Shown: positions 18,678 through 38,513, counted from the stretch's first letter. The stretch: DNA of 64,000 nucleotides from Scatophagus argus (GCF_020382885.2 NC_058513.1:10139774-10203773); one strand, 5' to 3'. A program made the numbers and translations. Notes: generated by a model from the letters alone, not told the origin.

Positions 18678-18841
18678 AGGACCACCAGGCTTTAATCTGG
18701 GACATTCAGTAGATGCTGCTGGCCATTGAGGACCCTATACTGGCCTGCACAGCAGCTATCAATGATGTCCAGTGGGTCTCCGCCCAGCCTGACTGAATCT
18801 TTGTCTGCTGCAACGACTGCCTGGAAATCCTTCAAGTCTGA
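18678..18841 (+). pseudogene. dcaf7: Relic of the last exon of dcaf7 (WD-repeat protein)
   Basis: A frame from 18680 reads DHQALIWDIQ, stop (TAG 18710-18712), MLLAIEDPILACTA, AINDVQWVSAQPD, stop (TGA 18794-18796), IFVCCNDCLEILQV, stop at 18839-18841. This follows the C-terminal WD repeat of DCAF7 to its natural end, with Gln and Trp codons turned into stops and two residues deleted near TA-AIN. It is preceded by a pyrimidine-rich stretch ending CTACCAG, a preserved splice acceptor, so it is a decayed genomic exon rather than a processed copy. Upstream exons were not found. DCAF7 is a neighbour of KCNH6 and TACO1 on human 17q23, which fits the kcnh6 and taco1 genes nearby. Confidence 0.85.
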
Positions 18842-19092
18842 GCAGCAGTCATGAAGAAATTAAAAAGAAATCAAAAAATCTAAAACATTCCCAGTTGGAC
18901 TTACAAGTTGATCTGATTTTGTTAAAGGGAACTCTTTGATTAAGAAGGACAGAGCAATATTCAGGCCACACTCACATTTGGTTCATGTTGATACTGATGA
19001 ACGCTTGAGTGTGAACTAGACATTACTGCTTGACTCTGTAATACAACGCCAAGACCTCAGGGATCAGTAAACTCAAACTCAATTAACCAAGT

Positions 19093-19240
19093 TTCAAGGA
19101 ACCATCCATCCATCCATTTTCTATACCGCTTATCCGTCAGGGTCGCGGGGGAGCTGGAGCCTATCCCAGCTGACTACGGGCGAGAGGCGGGGTTCACCCT
19201 GGACTGGTCGCCAGTCAATCGCAGGGCCTTCAAGGAACCA
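19093..19240 (-). mobile_element. 124-bp short interspersed element with target-site duplications, copy 2
   Basis: TTCAAGGAACCA occurs at 19093-19104 and 19229-19240 and flanks a 124-bp insert (19105-19228). The insert starts with ATCC units and contains TATACCGCTTATCC, GGGTCGCGGGGGAGCTGG and GGCGGGGTTCACCCTGGA, a motif set common in fish genomes. Read on the minus strand it ends in an (ATGG)n tail. A truncated non-LTR insertion; exact class not determined. Confidence 0.85.
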
Positions 19241-20264
19241 AAAGATTGTTAACGATGTTGTCATGTACAGACATGTTTAACATCAAATTTCAACCTTGTT
19301 CAAACAATGCTGTCAAACAAACAGCTCACAGTTTTTTACATGCTGCATGGTGCATTGTAAGTGCAGTTTCGTCCATTGTGACACCCTGAACTTTTCATTA
19401 TTTTGGTGCAACAGAAATGCAGTTAAGACATATCTAAAGTTGGACTGAATGTGGTTAAAGTGGATTTAAATGTTCATGTATTCAGTTATTTTTAATGCAC
19501 ATATAAATGTTTTATTCAAATTACATTATGGAAAACATCTCTTGGGATATAGTAATTATATGTGCAACCAAATTAACAGGCCTAAGACTGACTGACTTTT
19601 TTTTTTCTAACTTCTAATTCTTTTATTCCTTGTAACATTATTTTTGTTTTATACAAAAATAAACAGTACCTCACAGGTTAAACCATTGAGAAGTTTTATA
19701 TTTAGACATCAGTTTCAATTATTTCACATTGAGGTGATTCACCAACATATTGATAAGAATCTATAGAACAGATTTACAGTTAGAAATGATAGTTGAAAAG
19801 GTGCAGTCTTCTGGTTACTTTATAATACTGAGAAAACACTGCCTTAATTACATAGTCAAAGATCTCTACAAAATAGAGAAACTTACATTTTTGTCCAACA
19901 GCCTAGAACACTGTGAAATGCAAGACTTGGGAGTAAACAGGAGTTATTTTTTACCTACTGCACCATGCCTGTTGTTCGGTATGGCATTATGATGTGTGAA
20001 TATTTTCTGAACATAAAAACCACTTGTTCATTCTAACAAATCAGGGCCAGATCAAGTCCACAGGTCTGCAGCTTTGTTGGGCAACACTTAATCAGAAGAT
20101 GCAGTACAGAAATGCTAGAGATCTATTTGCTGTAATATAACACAATTTATGCACCAGAGAGCACTGAAATTATAACATAACAGTGAATTGTCTCAGAATG
20201 TACATTGTAGATTTTCTTAAAGAAAGAGTCTGACATCAACTGAAATGCACTTATTGGTTGATTT

Positions 20265-20860
20265 GATTGGTTGATAGATGGGAAGACTGATATCATGCTC
20301 AGATCTGTAAGCTATATATGAAGCCACAGCCAGCAATCTATTAGTTTAACATTAGCCTAAAAATTGGGAAAAGATTGCCTTTGGCCTTGTTCAAAGGAAC
20401 AAAATCCTCCACTTCAGAATAAAGCAATCTCATTCAAATGTTATATCTTGTTTCTTCAATCCATATTAAATCTGAGGCGTAAAAAAAAAATATTTTTCAC
20501 AGGGGTGAAGTGTCAGACTATTTCTGGGCCACACTTCCTGATATCAGGCAACCGGCACTTCAAGAATTCACTGTACCAGGCAAAGAAATAGTCTGCCACC
20601 AACAGTAAGCCTTGTAAAACCAAATGTTATTGTTTTTACACCATGTTTTTCACTGATTAAAAAAGTGCAATATAAATATTAATTAGTAAGCTTTATGAGG
20701 TGTTGGTAGGTGTGTTTTATTACTTTTGGATAGAACCAGATTTGCTGTGTTGTCCTGTTTCCAGTCTTTGTGGTAAGCTAAGCTAACCAGTGCTAGCTGT
20801 TGATGAATGTGGTATAAATGTTCTCCTCTAACTCTCAAATAAGAATATTTCCTAAACGTG
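20265..20860. mobile_element. Palindromic teleost interspersed repeat (MITE-like)
   Basis: The left part (about 20280-20460) runs GAAGCCACAGCCAGCAA, TTAGTTTAACATTAGCC, AAAGGAACAAAATCC. The right part (about 20690-20850) contains, as reverse complement, CTGGTTAGCTTAGCTTA, CACAAAGACTGGAAACAGG and related words, so the two arms are diverged inverted copies. The centre has GTCAGACTATTTCTGGGCC. I recognise the motif set from many percomorph genomes. Other partial copies are at 38866-39152 and 51133-51260. Confidence 0.65.
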
Positions 20861-21293
20861 TAAAAAATATCAATAATGGCCTGACAAATCCGGAAGCTCT
20901 AGTCTGTAGATCGAAGCTCTGTACCAGTCAACTAGGAAAACAATTACTCAGGATTAAATGTGACACAACAGGGATGGCACTCAAAATTTACTGAACTGGG
21001 AAGGAACAACAATACGTAAAAAAGGACTACAAGTTGTGAAGTACAGTAAATTTGTGCACTCTTAATTGTGCACATACTGTAAATTAGCAAATGTCTTTTT
21101 AAAAGTATGATAACTGTGTTGTGTTCCTTGTAGCCCACTATCTGAATCTGAGACACCACTCACAGTCCAAATGTGTAATGATACTTGAATCTTGCAGTAG
21201 TCATATGGCTCCTTGAAAAAGTCTGTAAGTAGCTGTGTTTTACTACTTTCAAAGTCTCACTGGTTGTCAGGAAAACTCTGGAACTGAAGGTCT

Positions 21294-27652
<6,359 letters not shown>

Positions 27653-29529
27653 GTTTTTATTTATGTATGGGCCAAAGAAATCTTTGTTTTTACATTTTTC
27701 TCTTATTAGATACGTTTTAGTGTCTTTTAAATTTTCTAGAGGGACATTTGGTCCAATACCACAACATTATAATTATTCAATGAGTGTTAGTTTCATTACT
27801 GTACTCATAATTTACTTTTCTTGCCATACTGAGCTTAAACTGTGAATTCCTTCAATTTTGATGATGTTATTTTATTTCTGAATTTGTCTCAAAAAATCTT
27901 AACGTGAATGCAAAAAGTAACTTTTCAGCGATGTTTAATATTCTGCCCCCCCCAATCCACCCACACCCACCCCCACCCCTAACAAATCTGCCCTGATTTC
28001 CCAGAATGCCAATCAGTTGTGCCCCTCCCAAAAAGACTCCACACTCAAATATTGGATTGTCTCAATACCTGATTAACAGTATATTGCTGCATTGTGAAGG
28101 TTGTAGTCTGAGGGAAAAAAAAAACTAGTTAGTTAGTCAAAGAGAAAGTAAATGAACACCACATACCTGATTTGAAACCAGAATGTCAGATCCTTCTTGG
28201 TCTTGACCACTAGGCAGGTATGACTCAAACATCCATCCTTCAGGACACTTTTATGGAGTGTTTTCAAAAACTTTCACTCCCCTCTATCACGGCTCATAAT
28301 TAGGCAAACGAATGTACTTCTTTCATTCAGAAGTCAATGTTGAACTCTCCACTCTGGCACAGGGCAGAGGACTGACCTGCAGCTTGCATGTTGCCGCGCA
28401 ACATTCGCCAACACTGGAAACCAATCAATGCCATGCTATAGCTGAGAGGAAGTGACAGGAAAATCGATGATGAGCAAATGGGCTTCGAGCCATTACACTG
28501 GACTTTGCCGTTAACATCAAATTACCATTTCAATGTTCCTGTATGCAGCTCAGTTTAGTGATGTGGGTCTAAAATATAGTACAGGCTGTGACATACATAA
28601 CACTGGTGTTAAAAACTAAATCGGCTGGCTAAAGGTATAGAACCCACTCAATATATTGCATGCATACTGTTAATATGGGATCTATTGACTGCAATGTTGA
28701 CATTGCAGTAATGTGAGGGTGTAATGACCCATGATGACATTGGCTCAAAATGCCCTTCAGCTGTCACCTTCAGCAATCTGTATTTCTTTCTTTCTTTTTT
28801 AAATAAGAGAATATATATTTTGTTTTTAAAGTTTTGAATGGACACTTTTCAAAAAGAGGAAGAGCACGTGACAAAGAAATCAGATTTTGTAGTGAGAAAC
28901 ATAATGTTTTGCTTCTTGTTATTTCACTTGGAAGGTTAGTGTCATTGTGCAGAATGACGTATATGCAGAGTTTGACAGCTTAAGTCTGAGTTTATGAGTA
29001 GTATGATTTTATGGCATCACAACTGGTTTGTAGCTAATCACGCAACTTACATGAGTGTGATGTGAAACCTCCAGTGCAAATATGCTGGAATGGACAGAGA
29101 AACAGTGGATCAAACTTTAATACTTTTTAAGGAAAGATAAATTGCTATTCACTCTCAGAAAATTGTTTCCAGAGCATTTACAGACACGGAAACGAAAATG
29201 TGCTTCAACCTGAAGAAGCACGTGGGGAAACAGGAAAATTCTGAAAGGCTTTGGTGGCAGTAAAGCCCACTGATGGCTTCTGTACGTTTGAGTCCGGCTG
29301 TCAATGAACCTCTTATGAAGTCTGACAACAAAATATTTACATCCTAACAAGGACCAAAATTTCACTTTGCTACCAAGTTTTTCCCCTTACAGAATGTATC
29401 AAAATCCAATCATTTTCATATGAATAATGACGAACAGTAAGCAGCACAGGGTATCTGCTGACTAATACTTTCTCTGCAAAGGTTCCACATGTAAGATGTT
29501 CGGTGTCCACAACTGTCCAGGAAGTGCTG
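27653..29529. other. kcnh6 upstream / taco1 downstream DNA, no gene seen
   Basis: AT-rich flank with a C-rich stretch around 27945-27980. No PAS-domain exon of kcnh6 and no other coding frame was recognised on either strand. Any kcnh6 promoter and the taco1 3' UTR must lie here. Confidence 0.5.
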
Positions 29530-31672
29530 TCAGCTGTCCACTTGGATGTTATCCCACACTTGAACTGTGTCTGGATAGTCACTGAGAGCTTCTATTAGCT
29601 TTGAAGCACCATCCATTTGGTCGTGGCTCAGACACACTGGGGTGAGGGGCACAAACTCCACTGCAGCAGTTTTAATCTGCATTCCCATCTCCTCCAATGA
29701 CGCCTGCACCTTCCTCATGTCCATCACATCACAGATAAACTGAGGAGAGAATAACGGATCAAACCGTCACTTTTAAATGCATTTGAGTCACATTAGTTTG
29801 GTCAGTCAACTAATGGCTGAAGATACTGAAAAAGATGTTTGTATAAACTTAGCTATATTATTTTTAACAGGGGAAAACTAACAAAAATAATCAGGGTGGC
29901 TCCACACATGTCTCATTCCCGTTACTGCTGCTGTCATTTGCATGTAAGAACACAATCCCTCACATGTTTGCACGCTGCTCTCCGTAGACAAAAAGCCTGT
30001 TCATATCTGACCTGCAGGAGGGGCTGCTCCTCCTCATCCACAGTCTCTTGGACATCTTCGGCTCCCACCTCAATGGCCAGCTCCAGAGCTCGTTCCGTTG
30101 AGGTGTTCTGGCCCGACACTGCCACCACCCCCCTCTTGTTGAAGCTGTGGCGGGCTCCCTCCGACAGCATCCCTCTGTGGATGAATACAGAATTGCACCT
30201 CTGTGACCGAACATAATCATTCAGTAAATTAAATCGATCATCATTACTCAAATGTTTAAACCACTTACTGATGGGTATCTATTAGGTAACTTATTTCTAT
30301 TTATTTCTCTTCCTGACTAGAATTTTTACCTGTAACAGATACTAAACTACTAAAATCACTCTGAATTTTTCAAATGCCTTACCCAGAATTTCAGAAATTG
30401 TAACTGTACTCACTTATTTTGCTCATTATTTTGCATGTTTTTTAATGCCTGTCGCACTCTGTCTGCCCTTTCTGCTATTTTTCATCAATTGTTTACATCT
30501 GTGCCAGCAGCTTTTTAATCAAGACAAATTTGTTTGTATGGGGACATCTAGTGGTTCCTGCCATCTGTACAGTTATGAATACACCAACCTCTACTATCAC
30601 CTCAGTATGATTGCCATGCATTTACATGTATAATCATTGCTATCTGCTCTTTGTACAATAAAACCGATGCACATTGCAAGTTATGATGCAAGTTATTCGC
30701 CTTAGGCCGATTAAATGGTTATGTAAAGCTAATGGTGTTTATTTTGCTATTATTTAAGCGCCATATATTTGTGATACTATATATGATATATATAATATAC
30801 AAGTAACAGTGCATAACATAAAGGATAGAACATCAGTGGTGTGGTGAAAGTGCATTAAATATCACTGAGAATTTCAGCTCCACGGTCACAGCAGGGTATG
30901 ATTAGAGAAAACAGTCTCTTACCCGTTCTTGTTCAGCAAGCGTTTAATTTCCTGGTAACTGTGTGGGATGCTGTCAGTCAGGACCTCTATGAGCATCAGA
31001 CACCCACCAGGCCCCCGAGCTTCAAACGTGTGCTGGAAAACTGGTTTGGACTGTAGAGTCATGAACAAAACGATGTGAATGAGAGACTTAGAGAATCTAC
31101 AGAGTATTTAAGCTGTTTAGATGTCAACCCTTTATGTTGTTTTTTTAAATTACATTTTCACCTAATTGCATGTGACAGTGTGTAGTCAACCTACCGCTCT
31201 TTTGATTGCAGTCTCCATGCTCGCTTTGGGCATGTTCTTGTTTCTGCACTGCTCCAGGATCTGGGCTAAATTTACATTCATGTCTGGGTTGGGTCCACCC
31301 TCTGCAAATGAAGCCAAAATTGAAATTAGCCACAGGTGGCAAACCCCCCTCCCCACCTCAACTGTGAGTGAGCTGTTTAATCGCACCTTTCACAGCTACT
31401 CTTATCATCAGAGCAAACTTCAGGAAAAGCTTGGATCTCGCCTCATCTTTAGGTCCCTTGATATTCTTCACCTTTGACCATTTGTTGTGTCCGGCACACA
31501 GAGCGGAGCGCAGCTGCAGTGCCCGAACAGGAAAGGTCCCCCACGGCGGGTACAATGCATGTGAAGCCGGAGTGAGGACGGACTCCGCCGGGACCGGGAG
31601 TCTGCATGGGGTCACCACAGTCCGAGGGCGCAAGGTGCGTAGAGCCCTCAGCACTACCGCAACCCCCGCCAT
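29530..31672 (-). CDS. taco1: Translational activator of mitochondrial cytochrome c oxidase I
   Basis: Mitochondrial matrix protein of the YebC/PmpR family needed for translation of COX1. Five exons on the minus strand: 31387-31672, 31195-31301, 30923-31050, 30012-30174, 29530-29739 (297 residues, the same length as I recall for human TACO1; phases close). The N-terminus is rich in Arg and lacks acidic residues early ([17 protein letters not shown]), as expected of a mitochondrial targeting peptide. The family signature [17 protein letters not shown] follows, then [53 protein letters not shown] and FVPLTP. The ATG at 31672-31670 is the first in frame; the codons just upstream lead only to a GTG. 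It is transcribed toward kcnh6. Confidence 0.93.
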
Positions 31673-31943
31673 GCCCTTCACACACACGCGAACACAGTGT
31701 TAATGGAAACATATTACAGGTGAGACCTTTAACTGTAGAAAATAATAATTTTCAGATCTAAAAATAAATGAATCAGAATAAAGTTTACTAACTTACAGTT
31801 TTGACGGATCAGCAGAGCATGCAGGAGCTGCTGTCCTTGTTGTAAGAACGGCACTTCCTGGTTCCAATGACGTCAGATATCAGCATTTCAAAATAAAAGA
31901 TCACTCAAGAAACATGCTTTAAGTTTCAACGTAATATATATAA

Positions 31944-31978
<35 letters not shown>

Positions 31979-33176
31979 TAATTGTACTTATACAAATCAA
32001 CAAAATAAGAAAACGTATAATTATAGCCGTGTTATTAACGTACTTTTTCGTTTTAGCATAACATACTGTTTGTTCATTATAGTCACTCTAGAGAAAAATA
32101 TTTTTAGTAATTTGTAATATTCTAAAATTTTAGTAATCTATTAGTCAGTTACTTATTGGCTTATATATTCATTTACATAGGTGTTTTCAAATTATCCTTA
32201 TAGTTTGATTTGTACCTATACAAATAAATAAAACAAACAAAAATATTAGTAATAGTGGTAGCATTAGTATTTTATTGCTGTATTTTTGTTATCTATAACT
32301 AATTAAAAATATTAAACTGTTTAAATATGTAAGTATAAAGCCCAGCTAGCTTTGCATCTAATAAGTGTTTTCTGGTTGTTGATTTGGTCATTCTAGTCGG
32401 GTCTGCATCATTGTCCTCCAAAATGTCCCAGCGTGGGAACTGAGACTGAAATGTTGGTCTCTTGCCATGGGACCAAAGTGTATTAAATCATTCTGCTTCT
32501 ATTTATGATGATGGAATATAATAATAATAATGGACTTATGACCCAGTCTCTTGTTAAAAATAAAAACAAAAAAAAACAACCAAAAAACAGGGGTGTACTC
32601 TATGTACAGAATCCCTGAACAATATACTAATGTGTCACCAATATATGCCTAATTATCAAAAAGAATGATTAAAATCTGTCAAGAAAAAGAAACCCAGACG
32701 CACAAAGAGGATGAGAGAGACAGATGACCACTTCAGAGGAGCACAAAGAGTTAAGTGAGATGGGAGCCACAGCCATTCAAAGCCAACCCATCACTGATAG
32801 ACAACAGCCCAGAGAACTGTAAAAGGAGGGGATTTCTTCTCCAGTGCTCCCCTCTCTCTCCTCCCATCAGAAACCTTCTCCCACTACAGACTGACTGCTA
32901 CAAGGTCCCTCAGACAATTAGCGATGTCAGCTGAAACTCAAGGGGAAGACTGGTGAAGAGATATTTTTCAAAAGGGATGTCAAAGCTTGAAATGATCCCA
33001 TGAGGACAACTCTTATTGATCGATAAAACAAAAATAATCACTTGAAAACACAAGGAGCGCTGATGAGACATCTGAGACAGCCCTTAACTTTGGGATCCGA
33101 GGTCCTTCAATGCAACCTGAGGAGGACAAGATGATCTGAGGTCAATTAAACGCCTGTTGACCGTTGAAAAGACACC
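31673..33176. other. Bidirectional upstream region between taco1 and pth3r
   Basis: The two genes diverge from here. It contains a GA microsatellite (31946-31975), AT-rich DNA to about 32680, then the probable 5' UTR and promoter of the PTH receptor up to 33176. No coding frame. The sequence just before 31700 is GC-rich compared with the rest and probably belongs to the taco1 promoter. Confidence 0.5.
31946..31975. repeat. (GA)n microsatellite
   Basis: Uninterrupted AG run between the divergent taco1 and PTH receptor genes. Confidence 0.95.
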
Positions 33177-36100
33177 ATGTTTTCTGTACAGGGAACCGGT
33201 GCCTTGGCTCTTTTCCACAGTATAATAATAGTGGCTGCACTGGTAAGTCCTATTATACTTATCCTGAGCGTTTGGGTGATTGAGTTATTGATTACTTCTG
33301 CTAGTTCTATTAGACCTTATTTTATTGGACAATACTAATCTATATTGGTGGTGATGGACAGGTGAGCATGTGATGTTCTGTGAAAAATCACCAACATAAA
33401 TAAGATGAACACAGCTAAAAGTTAAGTTCTCAGTCTCTTGGTCCAGCGCTAACTTATCAAAGGGTGGTTTTCATGTTCTAAATTTAAACTTTTCACACAG
33501 AAGCATCACATCTTACACTATAATATGACATTGAGGCAGAAGTAACACTCCCGTGCTGCTGCACTTCTGACCAGAAAACTTCCATGTGTCTGCGACTCTC
33601 TTTGATTGTTCGAACTTTCGGACATTGATTTATCTTGTGCTTTGGGAAATGTGCCAGCCCTTCAACGGCAAGACTGACCACAGATGAGTTGTACAACTTT
33701 CTTCTTTTTTTAACAAATGAGATGACATAGAATAATTTGAAAAATATTGAGTTTTAATTTTTGAATAATTATTGACTCATCTGTTATATAGTTTATTTCT
33801 AAATGTAAAATAAAGTCAAATCAGATGACAACGGACCCTCAATGGCCTACTATTTAAAAGACTGTGAACTCATCTTTACAGTTATGGTTTTTTTTGCAGC
33901 ACAAACCTTTGTTGAAAGAACAGCAATTAAGAAATAACCAATTATCAACAACAAAATAATCAATAAATGATAGGATAAACACCAGATGTCTTGATGACTG
34001 CATCAAAACTGCATAAAACTAAACAGCCTAACCCACCAGAACACCAGCAACAGAGAAACTAAACCAGGAACTCTTAAACATTACGATCAGAGGTCATCTG
34101 CAGTCTGCTGTACCTCTCAAACCTTCTTTAGCTCTGACCTCTTTAACCTGTTGTCCATTGAAACATGGCATTTTTGCAGCTCACGCTGACCATCAGTCGC
34201 TTTGGGGTTCCCTCTCTTCATCTTCCTCATGAGTTGATCCTAACTGTCGACCTCAGGCAGACTTACAACCTCCTGCTCAGTCAGCCTGAAAATCACTTTA
34301 CATGAAGGAGAGGCCTGAGAGAGCAAATTCAATTATGACTCAAAGGCGAGGAGATGTCTGCACCTAATTGTTTTGCTAACACTCCCTGTCTGTCAGCAGA
34401 AAAACCTGCCATACAAAGAAAAGTGAATGGCTTCTTTGTATGAAATGGCTTGTATTGAATTATGCTGCATGTCAATATACTGTGTTCAGTTTTGAGGCTG
34501 TTTTGTTGAGGGACAGGTGGAGGACTTGGTTTGACAAAAGAATATATAATTTTTTGTCTTCAAAAATTGACATGTGCTTAAATGGGATTGTGGACAGAAA
34601 CACACACACATATATACACTATAAGCAGGGTCAACACAGCCAGTGTGTGTCCATAGTCCACTACAATAATGAGTGGCTCGTATGTCTGTATTGAGTTTGG
34701 CTGAGAGTCCCTTCTCAAAACAAATCAGCATAGGAAATGAGAGCCGTTCAGCATTCGGAGTTCTACAATACTGTAAATACTGTTCTCCCAGTGGCAGTTT
34801 ATTTTAGTGGCTTATGCCAAGAATGTTAGTTATCACATATCCATCGACATGGATGGTTTCAGTTGGACTTTAATGTGTTTACCAAGATTGAGAAGATGTC
34901 TAGTTTGCCAGGAAGGTGGCTGTGAGAAGCAGCTGTGGAAGAAGAACTCCTTGGTAGCAAAATTGCTACAAAATTGTAGAGCTGAACTATATAGATATAA
35001 AAGCTTACTGAGATTAGTTCTTTCCTTGTACCTTTCTGTCTGATTAGCTCACTCACTGTTCTTCTCTGGCAGGCAAACAATCCTCATGTGAGTTCTCTAG
35101 TTGCTAGTTTTGCTGCTGTGTTGTGAAATGAACCTGGGAACACAAAAGCTGCTTGTGTAGACCAAGTCTCAACAGCGTAGCCGAGGTCTTGAGGACATGG
35201 CCCCCGTGTGGCTGGTGGCAGCCCCCACTGCTGGCGAGGAATCATCACATACCACACCATCACACAAGTATTTCACAACACCTGGCGGCAGCACATCAGA
35301 TGCTTGACTGTGTTTGCGGTTGACAGATCTCCCATGTTGGAAAGATCCTCCAGAGAAACGTTTTTTAGGAAAATATTTTAAAAGATAAACAGCTGATATC
35401 ACTCTGCAGGCTTTGACAAATATCAGACAAGCCAGTCAGACCCCTTGCAGAAACATTATAGACAACAACAAGAATTGAAAGCTTTCTGAAAGGATCATGC
35501 CATTGTTTTAAAATATTTAAGTAAGGAAATCATAGCCTAATATTATGGTATAGTAAAAGCTTAGTTTTTTTGTTTATTTCTCAAGTAGCAGACGTTGTAA
35601 TGCAGTATTTAAGTAAATAAAAAGAAAACAATGGCTGCCTGGAAGGTAGGAGTACATCCGAAATCTAAAACTGCATTGCAAACATTTGAGGTGCTCGGAA
35701 ACAAATGTTACATATTATGTAATTGTGAAGCTAAAACTTAAAATCCTGTGCATATGGTGATATAAAAACATGAGGTTATTTACTCTACTACTCACCAATC
35801 ATCTCTATTTCATGCCATACACAGTAAAGTGGCTTGCATTCCACATGTAACACTCCTGCATACGTGTCTTAATAACCTTTTCTCTCTCCTCACCTGCTAC
35901 AGATAGACGCTGATGATGTCATCACACGAGATGAGCAGATCTACGTTCTGATTGGTGCTCATGCCAAGTGTGAAAGGAACATCCAGGCACAAATTGCCCT
36001 GGTTAAAGGTTTGTTTGTTTTTTAAAAATTACCCCATTATCAAAAGATCCCAATTAGACAAATTGGCTGACCCCCCAGAAGTGTTTAATAAATTGCCTAA

Positions 36101-38459
36101 AAACTGCATAAAACAGATATTTTTAAAACTTTTATCTCTGACTTTGTTTCCTGAAATCAGTGTGTTTTAGTTGTGACACATGATGTATCTGTGAAATCAA
36201 ATTAAATTCAAATTCAAATCAAAACCTCCAATTCACATAAGAAGTCAATATTGGGAATATTTTGAGTTTGGCAACTGGGTTGAACATTTTCTCCCTTTCA
36301 AAATATTCAGATGCTCTCCATATTTGGAAAGACAAACACCTCCAGCATCAGTATAAAAACACAAGAGGCCAGCGAGTGCAGATGTATAATCTGACACAGT
36401 ATTTAGAAGATCAGTTATGTATTTAGGATCAGATATGACACCCATCCAATATCCTGCTGACCAGTATCTCTGTAATTACAGATTATATTTAGGTGCAGAC
36501 AATAGAGGAGCACTTTTCATTCAGATTATGATGCAGAAACTGATGATAAATGGTTGAATGGTCTTTTTGAAAGAGGAATTTAAGATGGAACCCCAGTATG
36601 AAGGCTATTGAGCAGACGGGAGACACAGATAGCATCCAATACTCACTGAGAATCTTTGAAATATATTATATATTGGAAACAATCACAGGAAATCTGTGAT
36701 GCAGGTTCTATTTCAGACATTCGCATTTGGGCAGTTTTGAAGTAATTTACCTGTTTGTTTTTTTTTTGTTTTTTTTGCTTTTGATGTATAACATCAACTC
36801 CTCTACATTTCAGACTGCACAACACCACAACTGACTGCTCCTGGTTACATTTCAGATTAAAGTTTTCATTTAGAACATATACTGAGTTTATTAGACATGA
36901 TGTACAATTACCAATGAAACCACCTAAGAGAACCTAAAGTGGTTAAAATTATCTTTGGCTTGACTGTTAAAAACATTAAAATGCTGCTTACACATCAATT
37001 CAACAAAAGTCAAGTCTCATATACAACATAATAATTATCACACTCTGGGAAGGTTGAATATGCACAATGACTTCTTCAACATTGAATAATTAAAGTATAT
37101 TTTGTTTCTTACATTACTGAAATAAACATTTGAAGGCAGGACTTTGACTAGTTCACCATTTCTTGTACTACTTTACTATTTGTTCTAGTACACCACTGCC
37201 AGGCTTACTTTAACTAAAATATAACACAAAAAATATCAGATCAGACTTGATATCAGTAAATACTCATTGTCAAAACATCAGTATAAAAAAACTGATCACT
37301 TCAGAAGCTCTTGTTTAAGGGTCACCTGTCATGTTGGGGCCCTTGGTCCTATGTCAAGCCTACATACTGCAAATAAGTCTGTAGAAAAGCTAAAACTACA
37401 CCTTCAAATAGCTAACGGCCTTTTCCTATTATTTGTGAAGAAGGTGACTGTATCCCGGAGTGGGATGGGATCATCTGCTGGCCACAGAGTAGGGCGGGTC
37501 AGCTGGTTTCCGTCATGTGTCCAGAGTACATCTATGACTTCAACCACAGAGGTAGGAAGGATCAAGAGAAACTAACATGCAGATGTGATACAGTGGCTTT
37601 GCCCCAGTGTGTGTCTTTCCTGAAATACAAACCGTATGTTAAAAAAAAAAAAACGTAGGATTCCTGTCAAAGAGTCAAAAAGTTGTGGTCATCAACTTCA
37701 TTGAATGAATAACTGTGCTTCAAGAGATTTACGACATTTCTTCTGTATCACAGACTGTTGTGCTCATGTTGCGTCTGTGCTCTGCTCTCCAGGGCGAGCC
37801 TACCGCCATTGTGATGCATCAGGCAACTGGGAGCAGGTGCCCAGTATCAACCGCACGTGGGCGAACTACACCGAGTGCACCTCGTACTTGACCTCCAACC
37901 ACAGGAGCCAAGAGGAGGTACGAATATGTGACAGACGGCGTGTATTCTCGTGTGTTTGGATTGGTGTTCAAATGTTTCAGATCTCTTTCACCTCCTCCAT
38001 ATTGATTGTTCTGCTGAAGACACTGAATCTTTCTGAATCCTGTCAGTGTGTTTTATTAAATATATATTTTGTCATATAAAATATGTTTGGTTTCTGATAT
38101 TTGCAGAATAATAATGCACTGCTGTTTATACTATGTTTTCGTTTTGCTTCAGAAGGTGTTCAAAAGACTCCATCTCATGTACACTGTTGGCTACTCCATT
38201 TCTCTTGCATCACTGCTGGTGGCGGTCTCCATCCTCTGCTATTTCAAGTAAGAAAGACAAAACATAAGTAATATTCAGCTGAAAGTGTTTGTTTGTAAAA
38301 CTGAGAAGAGATTCTCAATGGTATTCTCACAACCCCCCTGAAAAAGACCTTGAAAAAACAATGGAATAATTTGATTAGCATCTCTGTAAGACATCAATGG
38401 CCTTTTATTCTAACATCCCAATATCTCCCCCTCCCCCCTCCTCTCTCTCTCTCTCTCTC

Positions 38460-38513
<54 letters not shown>

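Noticed and set aside
31673..31687. Upstream extension of taco1
   Set aside because: The first codon would be GTG; the ATG at 31672 gives a normal targeting peptide and the family length.
33900..34400. Possible extra exon in pth3r intron 1
   Set aside because: Splice phases of exons 1 and 2 already join cleanly and no conserved peptide is seen.
35165..35402. GC-richer patch with a 77-codon minus frame in pth3r intron 1
   Set aside because: No similarity recognised and no splice logic; could be a decayed exon but unsupported.
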